From Aphanomyces cochlioides (lineage: Eukaryota; Oomycota; Saprolegniomycetes; Saprolegniales; Verrucalvaceae): DNA of 64,000 nt. Position 1 is the first letter of the stretch, and each line of letters opens with the position of its first letter. Made by a program: the position numbers and the translations under genes. This document shows, piece by piece, positions 11,680-21,982 of this stretch. The DNA is taken from assembly GCA_019828595.1 (NCBI GenBank), contig JAHQRK010000023.1, positions 868,001 to 932,000 of the forward strand. The letters are read 5' to 3'. Below the pieces are notes generated by a model. The model worked only from the letters and a program-made list of their open reading frames with translations. It had not been told where the DNA came from and did not search any database.

Positions 11680-13390
11680 GTCTGTCTCCTGGCGGTTGAT
11701 GAATATAATAGCCTATACATGGGGATCCTGACTTCTTAACTCTACTTTCCTCGCATTGTCCATTCTCCAATTCGCGACACCACGCACGTTGATGATGTGC
11801 CAAAAAGATTTTGGGTGTGTCCTTGATACATGACGTAAAGTCAACTGCTCAAACTTGACGTAAAGCGTACAATTAACAATGTGGTAAACTTTACGTAAAG
11901 CAAAACACGGAAGTGAATTGTACGATCAGTCTGACGATAACGTTAGCTGTGTAAGCTCGATAAAGGCCGTGAAAATGGAATGCGTGAGCAATAGCACTCT
12001 GAATGTTCCAACGTCGGGGCTTGGAACATCCTGAATGGCCATTCTATGGCAACATTACGTTTCACTATGCCACTTTTCGCGTCAGATTGAATGACAATCC
12101 ACAAGTTGGCAAATACTGATAGAGACTAGATCTATTCCTCGCCATGTCATTATTACACTGCGACTCTAGCGTAGATTCAATCCTCATTCAAACCGGCTCA
12201 CATTGCTATGCATGTCAAGTAGGGTTCGGAAGTATACGAGTATAGTTTGATTCATTATACACGCTATACATACTATACCATGTATAGTGGACGTATATTA
12301 TACGATGTATTGCATTCCATGTTGATCCATTCTGAACCTGGACTGCACACTTAAAAAGAAAATCCAAGACGTCGTCCATGTAGATGACTTATTGTCGTAA
12401 CAGTTGACTTTCCTTTATACATTGTGATTGGTGTAAATCGACTAGCCTCTCATGCCCATTTTACTTTCTTCGTCACCAGTTCATCTTAATGCTAGAAGGG
12501 GGTTCTGCTCCAACTTCACCATCCAAGACTTTGGGGGCCACTGGAGCAAACTCCATACAAGGGAATGGCCATTGCACTGTGTCAAAGTTGCTCTTGCTGT
12601 GCAAGAATACTAAGCTATTTCTGGTAAATATTGTGGCTACAAAACTCATTGGTGTGAAGCTCAGTGCTACCTCAGCGCGACTTATTTGCCACTACAATAA
12701 GGTGGCGAGATGTACACTGACGACACGAGAACGACCAGCTCTTGTTTAAGGAAGTGCAAGTCGATCCTTGCGGGATCCATCGGAGCTGCGGTGGTTAAAC
12801 GACTCCTCAAAGCAACACATGCACAGTGTATACTAAATAATGGTATACAAATTATACGTGTATAAAGACGTACAGTGCTCTATACACGTATAAGTAAAAG
12901 TCGAACCCTAATGCCAAGTTAACGTCGACAAACTTGGCACTTTACGTATAATGGTAAAGTCTTAAGAAAGTTCTCAGACAAAGATTGTCATGGTGGGAAT
13001 AAAGTGAGAGAGTGGCCATTGTACTTGTTCGTCAAGGAAAACGTTCTTCTCTCGGCTGTACCTGGTCGACAGACGCAGCGAGCGACAGAGTTTTCTCTCG
13101 TCATATATAGCTGTTGTTTCTGTGGACTGAGTCTCGATATTTTGCAGCCTTTCCGTTGGAAAGAGGAACGGCCGTTGGATGCGTACGACAGTCCAACGAT
13201 TATTGTCTTTATTTTTGGTCTATGCCTGGCGGACATCCTCAGCTTCCTTGAAGCTTCTAGATCCTAGGTTCGGCCAAATGACATCACTGGGACAGTGTGA
13301 GTTTGGTGGGAGACTTGCCAGACCAAGCAGTCACCAACGACAAGGCCACACAACCAGTTTGACATTTTTCCATCGACGACTAGTCGCTAC
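11680..13390. other. Intergenic region with ACGTAAAG motifs and a TA-rich inverted-repeat element
   Basis: No gene is recognisable. It holds repeated ACGTAAAG words (near 11834, 11857 and 11893, with an inverted partner near 12941) and a candidate MITE listed separately. An 86-codon frame at 12489-12749 lies inside that candidate and looks random. Confidence 0.55.
12220..12910. mobile_element. Candidate TA-flanked MITE
   Basis: A 691-bp segment is bounded by TAGGGTTCG at 12220 and CGAACCCTA at 12902-12910. The outermost TA may be the target duplication, as in Tc1/mariner MITEs. Just inside both ends lie TATACGAGTATAG / CTATACACGTATA words, extending the inverted repeat imperfectly. The interior is rich in TATA/GTATAC palindromes and has no transposase. 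The perfect repeat is short, so this is tentative. Confidence 0.4.
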
Positions 13391-14344
13391 ATGAACCCCG
13401 TCGCGACACCGACGTGGGACGTTCGATTGACGCCGCCTCGACTCCGACCGCTGGATCCCCACGTCCACGATGCGTCCTACTACAGTTTGTGCATGGTCGG
13501 TGGCATCCTGTCGTGTGGATCCACGCGGGCATTGGTGACGCCCCTCGACTTGGTCAAATGCAACATCCAAGTCTCGCCAACCAAGTACACAGGACTTCTC
13601 CAAGGGCTTCGAGTCGTTGTAGCTGAAGAAGGCGGTGCAGGACTTTTCAAGGGATGGGTGCCGACGACACTTGGGTATTCGCTCCACGGCATGGGCAAGT
13701 TTGGCCTCTACGAGATCTTCAAAGATGGATTTGCCCATGCGGCAGGTGACAAGCAGAAAGAACTCCGTGGTGCTATCTACTTGGCTGCCGCGGCATCGGC
13801 CGAATTCCTCGCGGACATTGCGCTCTGTCCATTGGAAATGACCAAAGTCAAGATGCAAACCGCCCCAAGGGGAACATTCCCATTGAAACTACAACCAGCC
13901 TTGGCCACAATACGCGCAACATCTCCCCGCTTTCCCTTTGGCTCTCTCATCCCCCTTTGGTGTCGCCAAGTTCCCTACACAATGACTCAGTTCTACTGCT
14001 TTGAAAAGGCCGTGGAAGCGTTCTACACGCATGTATTCACATCCCCGAAAGAATCCTACCCGACGACAACGCAGCTTGGCGTGACATTTGCATCGGGCTA
14101 TGCCGCTGGCATGGTCTGTTCTGTGATTTCCCATCCCGCAGACTCGATGGTATCGCTCATGAGCAAGGCTGAAAACAGAGGCAAAAGCGTGCGAACGATC
14201 GCTCGTGAGACTGGATTTGCTCGCTTAGCCACCAAGGGGCTCGGCACTCGAGCTGCGATTGTTGGCACGTTGGTGGGTCTCCAATGGTACATTTACGATA
14301 CGTTCAAAGCCGCGTGTGGCATGGGAACGACGGGCGGCAAGTAA
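13391..14344 (+). CDS. Mitochondrial phosphate carrier
   Basis: This is a single-exon, 317-aa inner-membrane carrier of the SLC25 family, phosphate carrier (SLC25A3/PiC) type, which imports phosphate for ATP synthesis. It has three tandem carrier repeats, each with a PxD/ExxK/R-like signature: TPLDLVKC (about residue 51), CPLEMTKVKMQ (about 146) and HPADSMVSLM (about 247). The phosphate-carrier-specific segments GWVPTTLGYSLHGMGKFGLY and WCRQVPYTMTQFYCFE are clear. The length matches the family without a long presequence. The start is the first ATG after the upstream stop. The upstream neighbour MECR is also mitochondrial but is separated by 1.7 kb, so no co-regulation is implied. Confidence 0.95.
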   Translation: MNPVATPTWDVRLTPPRLRPLDPHVHDASYYSLCMVGGILSCGSTRALVTPLDLVKCNIQVSPTKYTGLLQGLRVVVAEEGGAGLFKGWVPTTLGYSLHGMGKFGLYEIFKDGFAHAAGDKQKELRGAIYLAAAASAEFLADIALCPLEMTKVKMQTAPRGTFPLKLQPALATIRATSPRFPFGSLIPLWCRQVPYTMTQFYCFEKAVEAFYTHVFTSPKESYPTTTQLGVTFASGYAAGMVCSVISHPADSMVSLMSKAENRGKSVRTIARETGFARLATKGLGTRAAIVGTLVGLQWYIYDTFKAACGMGTTGGK

Positions 14345-14600
14345 GGAGCCCTCAAAAGCACCAACGGAGTGCAGCCCAATGTTGAAACAAGAAGTTTGTC
14401 AAGTGAAAATGTCCCGACACCCCTAGGAAGGTGTTAAAAGTTTTGTAATTGTATTAAGTGGATGAAGTTTGATCGAAGACAACATGCTAGACTTGCCCAT
14501 AGTCCATAGTCGCGATCTTGGAAACCACGTCAGGGCTGCATTTTCAGCGATAAAAGAGAGCCCAAAAGAGTCTTCACCGGGTTTGGTCGTGCAAGTGGTT

Positions 14601-15905
14601 TCAATAATGTAATTCTGCTCCCCGAGAAATGGCGATTTGCTGGAGAACGTCTTTGTCGCCAGATGGAACGTCCATGCCTTCCAGGTGAATATGTCGAATA
14701 CTCTCAGAGCGTTTGGGTATTGTGACATCGTCGAGAAACTTGCGAGCTTCTTGATATTTGAGCGATCGACCTGTCACGGTGATATCACGAATGGTTTGAT
14801 TATTTCGCAGGGCATCACCAAGCAATGCAACGGTGCGGAAATCAAATCGCCCACCGCGTAGTGTCAAACTTGTCAATTTGCACGATTCCAGCAATGGAAC
14901 AACGTCATCCCAAGCCACGTACGTGCAGTAATAAATCGCCAGCTCGAGTGATTTAATCGTCATGCGAGGCAATGCTCGGATCAATTGTTGAATTCCTTCG
15001 ATACATGGATCTCCATAAATGGCCAAGATTAATTCCTGCACGCTGGAGCGTTCCAAGCTAGTCGCCAGGGTTTCAATTTGTTCCGAATTCAAGTAGCAAT
15101 CTTCCACATGCAAGTAGCGCACAGACATGACCATGTTGCTAAAATCAATGTCTTCAAGTGGAGTGTGCGCAACCTTGAGTCGATCCAGCTTTGGAGAATT
15201 GAACATTGTCTCGTAGAAGGTTTGCTTGAGGACTTTGTCGTCGACACGCCATCGCCATTTGCAAAAGCGAAAGACTCGTACGGGCCGTCGATTAAACCAT
15301 TTGATAAGATCCTGCAACATGGACGCAGTGATATCGTGATCGAGGGCTGTAATAAGCTCCAGTTCTTCGAGCTGAGCACTCGTGGCAGCAAATGCAAGCA
15401 CTCGATCCATACAGCGGATTGTTTCAGCGATTGCAGACAAGTGCAATGACTTTAAATGGTCGAGATGGGTTAACGCTTCTAGGAAACCAGAGTAGTCAAC
15501 ATTCTTGGCCAGAATCGTCAATTGTGTGATGCGGAGAGTACTCCAATTTCTCCAATACTGCCTTGAATTCGGGATCGATATAATCGACCATTCTTGACTC
15601 GCTTGGGGGCTTACGTGACGTCTCAACCATCCAATGTCCATTGCATGAGCAATAGACACACATGGGTAGTATTTCGCGATCGCTTCGACCCATTCAGGAG
15701 TTGCTGGATTTTTAAAATCCAAGCGCGAGAGGTCCAATTTCGGCCACAAAAGTAACCGTTTGTTGGACAAACTCAATTTCCAAAGATATTCCAGCGGTCC
15801 GAGGAGCTTGGACGGTCGCAGCGCGTCCAGGAAAGCAAAGAGATCGTCCGGCTCAGTGATGAAAAACGCAATCTTGACCACAACGTCCTCGAGCAACTTC
15901 ACCAT
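14601..15905 (-). CDS. Leucine-rich-repeat protein with F-box-like N-terminus
   Basis: This is a single-exon, 434-aa protein. The N-terminus (VVVKIAFFITEPDDLFAFLDAL, then LSNKRLLLWPKLDLSRL) has the helical hydrophobic look of a degenerate F-box. The remainder is a series of about eight irregular leucine-rich repeats of RNI type, such as LEELELITALDHD, LDRLKVAHTPLEDIDF, VRYLHVEDCYLNSEQIETLA, VQELILAIYG and LTSLTLRGGRFDFRTVALL. The last repeat ends with IRHIHLEGMDVP. Oomycetes have large families of such proteins. A role as a ubiquitin-ligase adaptor is possible but not shown. Confidence 0.75.
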   Translation of the reverse strand: MVKLLEDVVVKIAFFITEPDDLFAFLDALRPSKLLGPLEYLWKLSLSNKRLLLWPKLDLSRLDFKNPATPEWVEAIAKYYPCVSIAHAMDIGWLRRHVSPQASQEWSIISIPNSRQYWRNWSTLRITQLTILAKNVDYSGFLEALTHLDHLKSLHLSAIAETIRCMDRVLAFAATSAQLEELELITALDHDITASMLQDLIKWFNRRPVRVFRFCKWRWRVDDKVLKQTFYETMFNSPKLDRLKVAHTPLEDIDFSNMVMSVRYLHVEDCYLNSEQIETLATSLERSSVQELILAIYGDPCIEGIQQLIRALPRMTIKSLELAIYYCTYVAWDDVVPLLESCKLTSLTLRGGRFDFRTVALLGDALRNNQTIRDITVTGRSLKYQEARKFLDDVTIPKRSESIRHIHLEGMDVPSGDKDVLQQIAISRGAELHY

Positions 15906-18900
15906 GCGGACAAACTTGCGACGCGTTCAACAACGAAGAAATTGAAAACTGCCAAAAAAGAACGAAATAATTGGGAATTTTTCTCAAAGTTGGTTGCGAA
16001 ACTGTTGAAGGATTTCAATGAAGCTCTACCATCCAGGAAGTTCATGTAAAACTGGAGACGCGCCCTTGGAAGGACCGACGAATCTCTCTTGTCGGCTCAT
16101 TGAATGAGACAATTTCAAAGAGCTGCAGTTTCCCAGGCTGCGATACTGCACTCTTCGTTCGGGAAGTAGTGGATAGATCCTGGGAGCTTGCTCTATAGAA
16201 TGCGAGTTAAGATATCAATGAGAATGACATGCTAGAGGGTCTATGAACCATCGTCTTTGGGTAGCTACGCATGGCGTTTCACAAACCCTACGACAATATC
16301 CATAGGGCGCTTCCTTGGTGTACGCGCGTTGGGCGATGTCGGGAGGACATTTGAAAAGTGTGATGTAACTACCTCCCAAGTCACGCAACAACACACAAAG
16401 CCATGAGATCGCAGTGTGTCAAAGTTGTGTCTTGGACACAGAGAATGCTTTGCTGCTTCATATGACCTCGCCAACTTGGGGTGAGAGGACTCTGCTGGAA
16501 TTGATTCGCCCACTTCCTAGTGATGGTTTTGGTGCTAAAATCTTCACAAATTGACTTTGTCACAAGATGAAAGTGTCGGTGGGTACACGACTATTGTATT
16601 TCAAATTTTTTCGTCAAGTTGTATCTACACTGCTGAAGTCCGTCAGTTGCACGATTTTATGGTTATCTTGATGCGACTGCAAATCTATCTTGTTGGCTCA
16701 TCAGTTCTTGCTTGAATGACTTGTCGTAGAGCATAGTTGACCGCATCGCGATTGCGCTTGCCATTTTCAAGGAAGAAGCGAATACTTGGATGGTCCACAA
16801 GAGCTACATCCATGTCATACGACGCAGGGACGATTGGTATTTCGCTCTCGTTGCCTTGTTTTTTGACGACGACATCCCTTTCTACAACGACCCCGTCTTC
16901 GAGGGGGACTGGCACTACTTGCGTGTCATTGCTTACCAGCATGAAAATGAAAGGTACGCCATTGCAACGACATGACTTTTGCCACATGCATGCTCCATTG
17001 ATCGCATTTCGATTTCTCTGGGTGCAATACTTTCACGCAAATGACTTGTCCAATATGTCTCACTTGGCAAGGTTCCCGCTGTAGCAGTAAAGACGTCAGC
17101 GATGATTGCCACGGATCATTACAGCCTCGGTTTCTTTACGATACCTCACGGCAAGACATGATTTGTTGCCATGCGAGGACGCACGTCGCGAACCTTTGAA
17201 GCGCTGGAATAGTTCGAGTTTTCACCTCCACTTTTTGAAGTGTAGTTTACGCTGCGAGGCCTTTCGAAGAGAGTACACACATCCTTAGGCGTGGCGACTC
17301 AAAGCTTTATGTTTCGAAGGATGTTGGAATCGCGCTTGCAGAGGAGCTGCAGTACACTGTGGTCGTAGAAGGCGCAAGACAGAACACAAGATTTTGGGGT
17401 CATGAAGACCCAAGAGCAAGTGCAATCCAGCTCTAACAATTGAGTTCTGGCCAGCATATTGCCATGAGGCAGAGCAGCTCCTTATGCAATGCATCAGACA
17501 CCTTTAAAACACAGCAACTGCATAGGCTCCGTGTGCTGGCTTTGTCCCAGGCACTTGGCTCACATTTCTCAAATGTCCAATCCCCATTCAAATAGTCGTA
17601 TGGCTTGTAGCGCGTCAAAATGTTGATTCTACCCTGGGATGTCATAAGCTTTAGCGTTTGAGTACCCTCACGCACATAACAGAGGATACGCTCGTCTCTA
17701 TTTGCGACGGTCAAACAGGTCAAGGCAAACAATTTTCGTTGAAATGTTCCAGGCGAGCTGGTGTCGTCACGGCAGAAATTGCGTGGCGAACACCCGATAA
17801 GGGCTCTTGCTTTCAAGCAGAGGGCCATGATGAATCTCCAGTCAGCGAAATTATACCAACGTGAAGACCCCAAGAAGCCGCACCCAGGTGGTAAATCGTT
17901 GTGAAAATCACTCGGTTCCAGTCCTTGGAAGAAAAATTCGATCCGAATTCATCAATCTTTTGCGCGTCCCATGTCGACTTGTCGCGTCAACACAACTGAG
18001 ATAAATGGATTTCACCTCCACGACAACGATTGAAAGTTTGTCGCGACGTCCGTCGCTCCGTTGGATTTTTCATTCTCATTGCGTTTGTGTGCCTTGTCGT
18101 GGTGTCGGTGAATTTCAGCTCAGCTATACGATCGGTCTAAAATTTCAAGACATGACTACATTCGAGCTAGAAACGACGGACTTTGACTCTCTGCGCGTCC
18201 TCTGCTTCCATGCCTCGACAATTCACTCGTCCAGATGAGTGAGTTGTTCGTGCAAACCAAAGTATGTCTCTGATTTTCTCGAACTTTCATTATGATGGCA
18301 ACCACCAACTTGCGTGCATGCGTGTCTCTGGGGCTGAATCTGCTCGGCCAGTCGATATCGCGCCACGTTTTTTCCCCGACATTACATTAACTTGCTGAAC
18401 CTCTCTAATAATGTGGCTTCTCGTTGAGGCGCTGCGTTTCTTGACCGATTCTGGTTTCAAAAACTGGGTTTCTTTACATGTTGGAGCAATGCCCTCGCGT
18501 TGAAAATATTGTCTGTTTGTGTCGAACCCCCTGCGGCCACATGGTCGGGTCATCTTCGCCAAGCTAGACAGACGTGGCTCGCCTTCGTGCTCGCTTGCAA
18601 TCGAAACGTGCGGAGCAATACCATCAATCTGAACGCGTTCATACACGCCACCTGAGCACGATGTCTAAGCAAGCGTGCATCGAATTCACCAACGTCTCAG
18701 GATGCGATAAAACCAGCAGAACAAGTTGATCGCCACTCAAACGACTGACGACATGGAAATGGTCAGCTTCTATTTTTTCCTTGATTTAGGTCAATTTGTA
18801 TTCTATTTTTGTATGGAATGTTCGATTTTGGTATCCGGAATTCGACTTTGGTAAAATGAATGTTTGCCATGGACATGACTTGGAAATTCACAAAGTCGAC

Positions 18901-19058
18901 AGTGACTTTGGTCAACTGAGGTGGATGAAGATGCATCCTCGACATCCAAACGGGGCAGTTGCACCGTGGCGTGGATCTGAACCTGGCGACAGAGAGAACG
19001 CGTAAGCATTTGAAGCGGCTGTCGTTGCATCTTTCATTATCAAATCAACTACGCAATC
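15906..19058. other. 3.1 kb without a recognisable gene
   Basis: Only scattered short frames are seen. Two could be gene remnants: 16685-16987 on the minus strand (100 codons, containing DHPSIRFFLENGKRNRDAVNY) and 17433-17873 on the minus strand (146 codons, containing GRINILTRYKPYDYLNGDW). Neither matches a family I recognise, and neither is long enough or motif-rich enough to call. Degenerate paralogues of oomycete secreted or LRR families are one possibility. Confidence 0.45.
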
Positions 19059-19802
19059 ATGGGCCTCCACGGCTTTGCTTCGGTGCCATCCTTGACCAAC
19101 GCCAACGCACTCAAGACAATTGAGTCGCCCTATCGTTCTCGCCATGCGTCGCTGAGTCTCTGTAGCCCGCGAGATGAAGACAAGCGCTTTTCAAGACGCA
19201 TGAGCACTCTTCGATTGTCACTCGATGAATTGTCCTCCAACTTGCACACGACTGTACCAACTGACGACGACGAGTGGGGTTGGTTTACTGACATTGAAGC
19301 CTCCTCCACGTCGTCGTCCGACGAAGAAAGCGACAGTCCGACGGCTACGGCAAGTGGTAGCCAGCGGGTCATTTGGCGAATGTTTCCACCGCTGACGGAT
19401 CTGCGCTTTGAGCCGCCGTTCCACTCGTGTGATTTTCCATGGCTGCTGTCATTGAGCTCTACGGACCCACAAGCCGCCAGGCTTGAAGTGCGTGAGTTTC
19501 GCATTGCTGGCCATGGCACATATGCCGAGTTCCACGTCATGTGCTGGATCGGAGAAGCGTATTTCAATACGTGGAAGCGCTTCTCGGCCTTCAAGCGATT
19601 CGTCCACACGGAACTCAAAACCAACGGCCATCGACGGAGCTTGCGCGCATGGAACGACATGCTAGCTCACTGCAGCTGGTTTCGTTCGCTCAATGTCGAA
19701 TACCTCCATCAAAAGTGCTGCTACTTGGAAACATTTGCGCATACATTGCTCATGGAAGCCGAGAGTCCATACTTGCTGGCTCGCTTCATGGCTTGTGCAT
19801 GA
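19059..19802 (+). CDS. PX-like domain protein
   Basis: This is a single-exon, 247-aa protein. The first 100 residues are low complexity, with Ser/Asp/Glu-rich runs (EASSTSSSDEESDSPTATAS). The C-terminal half reads as a PX (phosphoinositide-binding) fold: LEVREFRIAGHGTYAEFHV (beta strands), CWIGEAYFNTWKRFSAFKRF (the RRYSDF-like segment) and YLHQKCCYLETFAHTLL (the helix preceding the C-terminal helix of PX domains). The canonical basic residues are partly replaced (WKRFSAF instead of RRYSDF), so lipid binding is uncertain. Small PX-like proteins of this design are common in oomycetes. Confidence 0.65.
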   Translation: MGLHGFASVPSLTNANALKTIESPYRSRHASLSLCSPRDEDKRFSRRMSTLRLSLDELSSNLHTTVPTDDDEWGWFTDIEASSTSSSDEESDSPTATASGSQRVIWRMFPPLTDLRFEPPFHSCDFPWLLSLSSTDPQAARLEVREFRIAGHGTYAEFHVMCWIGEAYFNTWKRFSAFKRFVHTELKTNGHRRSLRAWNDMLAHCSWFRSLNVEYLHQKCCYLETFAHTLLMEAESPYLLARFMACA

Positions 19803-19929
19803 GCCTCCCGTGCACCCTTATTTAGTTAGAAAGTAGATTGAAATGTATATATTCGTAGCTCGAAGAAGCTAATTAACATGCTAGAGATAGTCGATCAATC
19901 GTAATATTAGAAGAACCAAAGCATAAATC

Positions 19930-21856
19930 CTAGTAGCGAAAGACAGAGACGCTCGGGCCAGAGACTTGGACAAGTCGTTGCTTTTCGTCCTTGTACATGA
20001 GTTTGACTTCCTTCTTTTCTTGCCGTCGTTCCTGTCCAACGAAATTGGTTACAAAGGCCACGAAATCACCTCTCGGCTTACCTTCTTGTGGTTCTTTGCA
20101 AGAGCTTTGCGTAGTTTTTTCTCTTCCTTCGTTTCGCCTTTACCTCGACTTAGTTGTGGAGCTGGATTGCGTGGTTGTTCGTCATCCGACTCCTCGTCCT
20201 AGGAAAGTTTTTAGTCGACCTGGCAATGGAGTCGATGCGAACCTCTTCTTGAATTGGAGCTGAGAGAGGATGGATATTTAGCGGCATGCCCGTCTTGGAC
20301 GACAGTACAATCGTCGACGATGCGGCAATCTGTGCAGCCTTCTTCTTTTTCTTTTGTGCCCGAGATGGCTCTCGAATGAGCGTTGGATGGTTGTCCAAGT
20401 TGGAATATGTACTCACAATCGTCTCGCAATCCCACTAGCAATCACATTCGCAATTGAAATAGCCAGGAGGCTCATCGTACCTCGTCTTCGACGCGGGCAA
20501 CCAAGTAAGGATTGCTCTCGAGGCCAGACATGTCGGCGGGCTCAAAGGCTGGCACGGGATCGTCTGGTTTCATCTCATCTTCGAGGTCAGCAGCGCACTC
20601 GGCAATGATTTCCTTGAGACGATTGCCTTCACGCAGAGGATTTCCCAAACGGCCTTCGTCTGCCATCAATTCCTGGCGAATATTCACAAAGTCGTCGACG
20701 ATTTGATCCAAGAGATCGCCTTCGAGGACAAGTTTGCCACGCGTTTCTTCCTCCTCGAGTTCGCCAACTTGGTCGTCGTCGTACTCTTCAGCCATCAATT
20801 TTTCAAAGGCCTCGTCGAGTGCACGCTGGGCTTCATCCTTATCTTCTTCGTCTTCTTCCTCATCCTCTTCATCCTCTTCATCCTCTTCGTCATCATATTC
20901 TTCATCGTCGTCTTCATCGTCCGACAGATCGCCACGGTACTTTGGAATGCCTTCAGCTGCAGCCATTAACTTGGCAATGTGTGCATCGTAGTCGAATCCA
21001 TCTAGACATTATATATACCGAGACTTGAAGCGATTCGAAGTACCAGCTGCGTCATCGTCTTCAGGCAATTCTTGAGCGGCTTGAACCATGAAATCGTCGT
21101 TGAGCTCTTCAAAGGCACCGTCGTTGACGAGCGCTTCTTTGAGATCTTCGTCCATGACGTCTATCATAATAAACCCTCAGAAGGCTGCTAGAATCTGTGG
21201 AACTACCTTCCGTCAAGGTAATCGCTTCAAGCATGCGTTCATGTTCGGTGGTACTCGCAAGGACTTCATCAGGCAAGACAACACGTTTCGAGAGCAATTT
21301 AGCACTGCCATAGTCAATAAGTGAACATTTCCTCAGTATTGTGATTGTACCCTTCGTCGTAAGCTCCACCTGCAGAGTAAAATTGGCCTCGTCCTGAATT
21401 ATTCCGTCAGAATCCTCCTCGTCAGATTAATCTACGCACCAATTTCCTTCATGTGTTTGGAGTAGTCGTAGCCGTCATTGACCATACCGAGCTCGTTGAC
21501 CATATCACGAGCTACCATATTGCCAAATCGGACCTACAAGCTTTATTCGAGATTGCTGTTCAACAAAGCATGCCGTACCTGGCCACCTTTGGGAGCAGCA
21601 GGTTTGGATTGCGGCACCAAGTCGGGGAGATCGCTGTCGTCTGAATCATAGTCTTCCTCATCGTCGGCGCCGAATTCGACTGGCTTCGATGCCGATAGAA
21701 GCACATACTTGGACGCCTCCGGGTCGTTGATCTTTGGATCTCGCTGACTGCGGTGGACGACGTGGAAGTGCTGTGCTTCCTTCTTGTTGATAAAAGCCTT
21801 CTTCTTGCCCTAAAACCAGCGTGAGACCACCGACGGCCATCGCATCGACCGACCAT
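19930..21856 (-). CDS. ltv1: LTV1-like 40S ribosome biogenesis factor
   Basis: LTV1 is a nucleocytoplasmic assembly and export factor for the small ribosomal subunit. The proposed first coding exon is only the ATG (21856-21854). A 44-nt GT-AG intron (21853-21810) follows, then GKKKAFINKKEAQHFHVVHR with SQRDP, the classic LTV1 N-terminus. Later exons give VRFGNMVARDMVNELGMVND, a long Asp/Glu run (20920-20820), EYDDDQVGELEEEE, NHPTLIREP, VLSSKTGMPL, and KGETKEEKKLRKALAKNHKK, the basic C-terminal segment. The final exon ends in VSVFRY followed by TAG at 19932-19930. At least six short introns are implied. The ATG-only exon is inference, but no other upstream Met gives this N-terminus. Confidence 0.85.
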
Positions 21857-21892
21857 GCTTCAAGTAGACGATGCAAAATGGCTTGGTTGTTG

Positions 21893-21982
21893 ATTGGTGT
21901 GGTTTTGCTGGTATTTGATTGGCTCATGGAACTCAATACAGCGATTTGATTGGTCTTTACTAACAATCTCGCCTCTGATTGG
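21893..21982 (-). promoter_or_regulatory. Four CCAAT boxes upstream of ltv1
   Basis: ATTGG on the plus strand (CCAAT on the ltv1 sense strand) occurs at 21893, 21918, 21949 and 21978, each inside TGATTGG. The spacing is 25, 31 and 29 bp. The nearest lies about 37 bp upstream of the start codon. The phasing at roughly three helical turns and the identical orientation suggest an NF-Y/HAP-type promoter array. Confidence 0.55.

Noticed and set aside
16685..16987. Possible 100-codon minus-strand gene
   Set aside because: A plausible alternative frame exists on the plus strand and no domain is recognisable, so I left it as a note in the gene-poor stretch.
20734..20991. Poly-serine frame on the plus strand
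   Set aside because: It is the complement of the Asp/Glu-rich stretch of ltv1.
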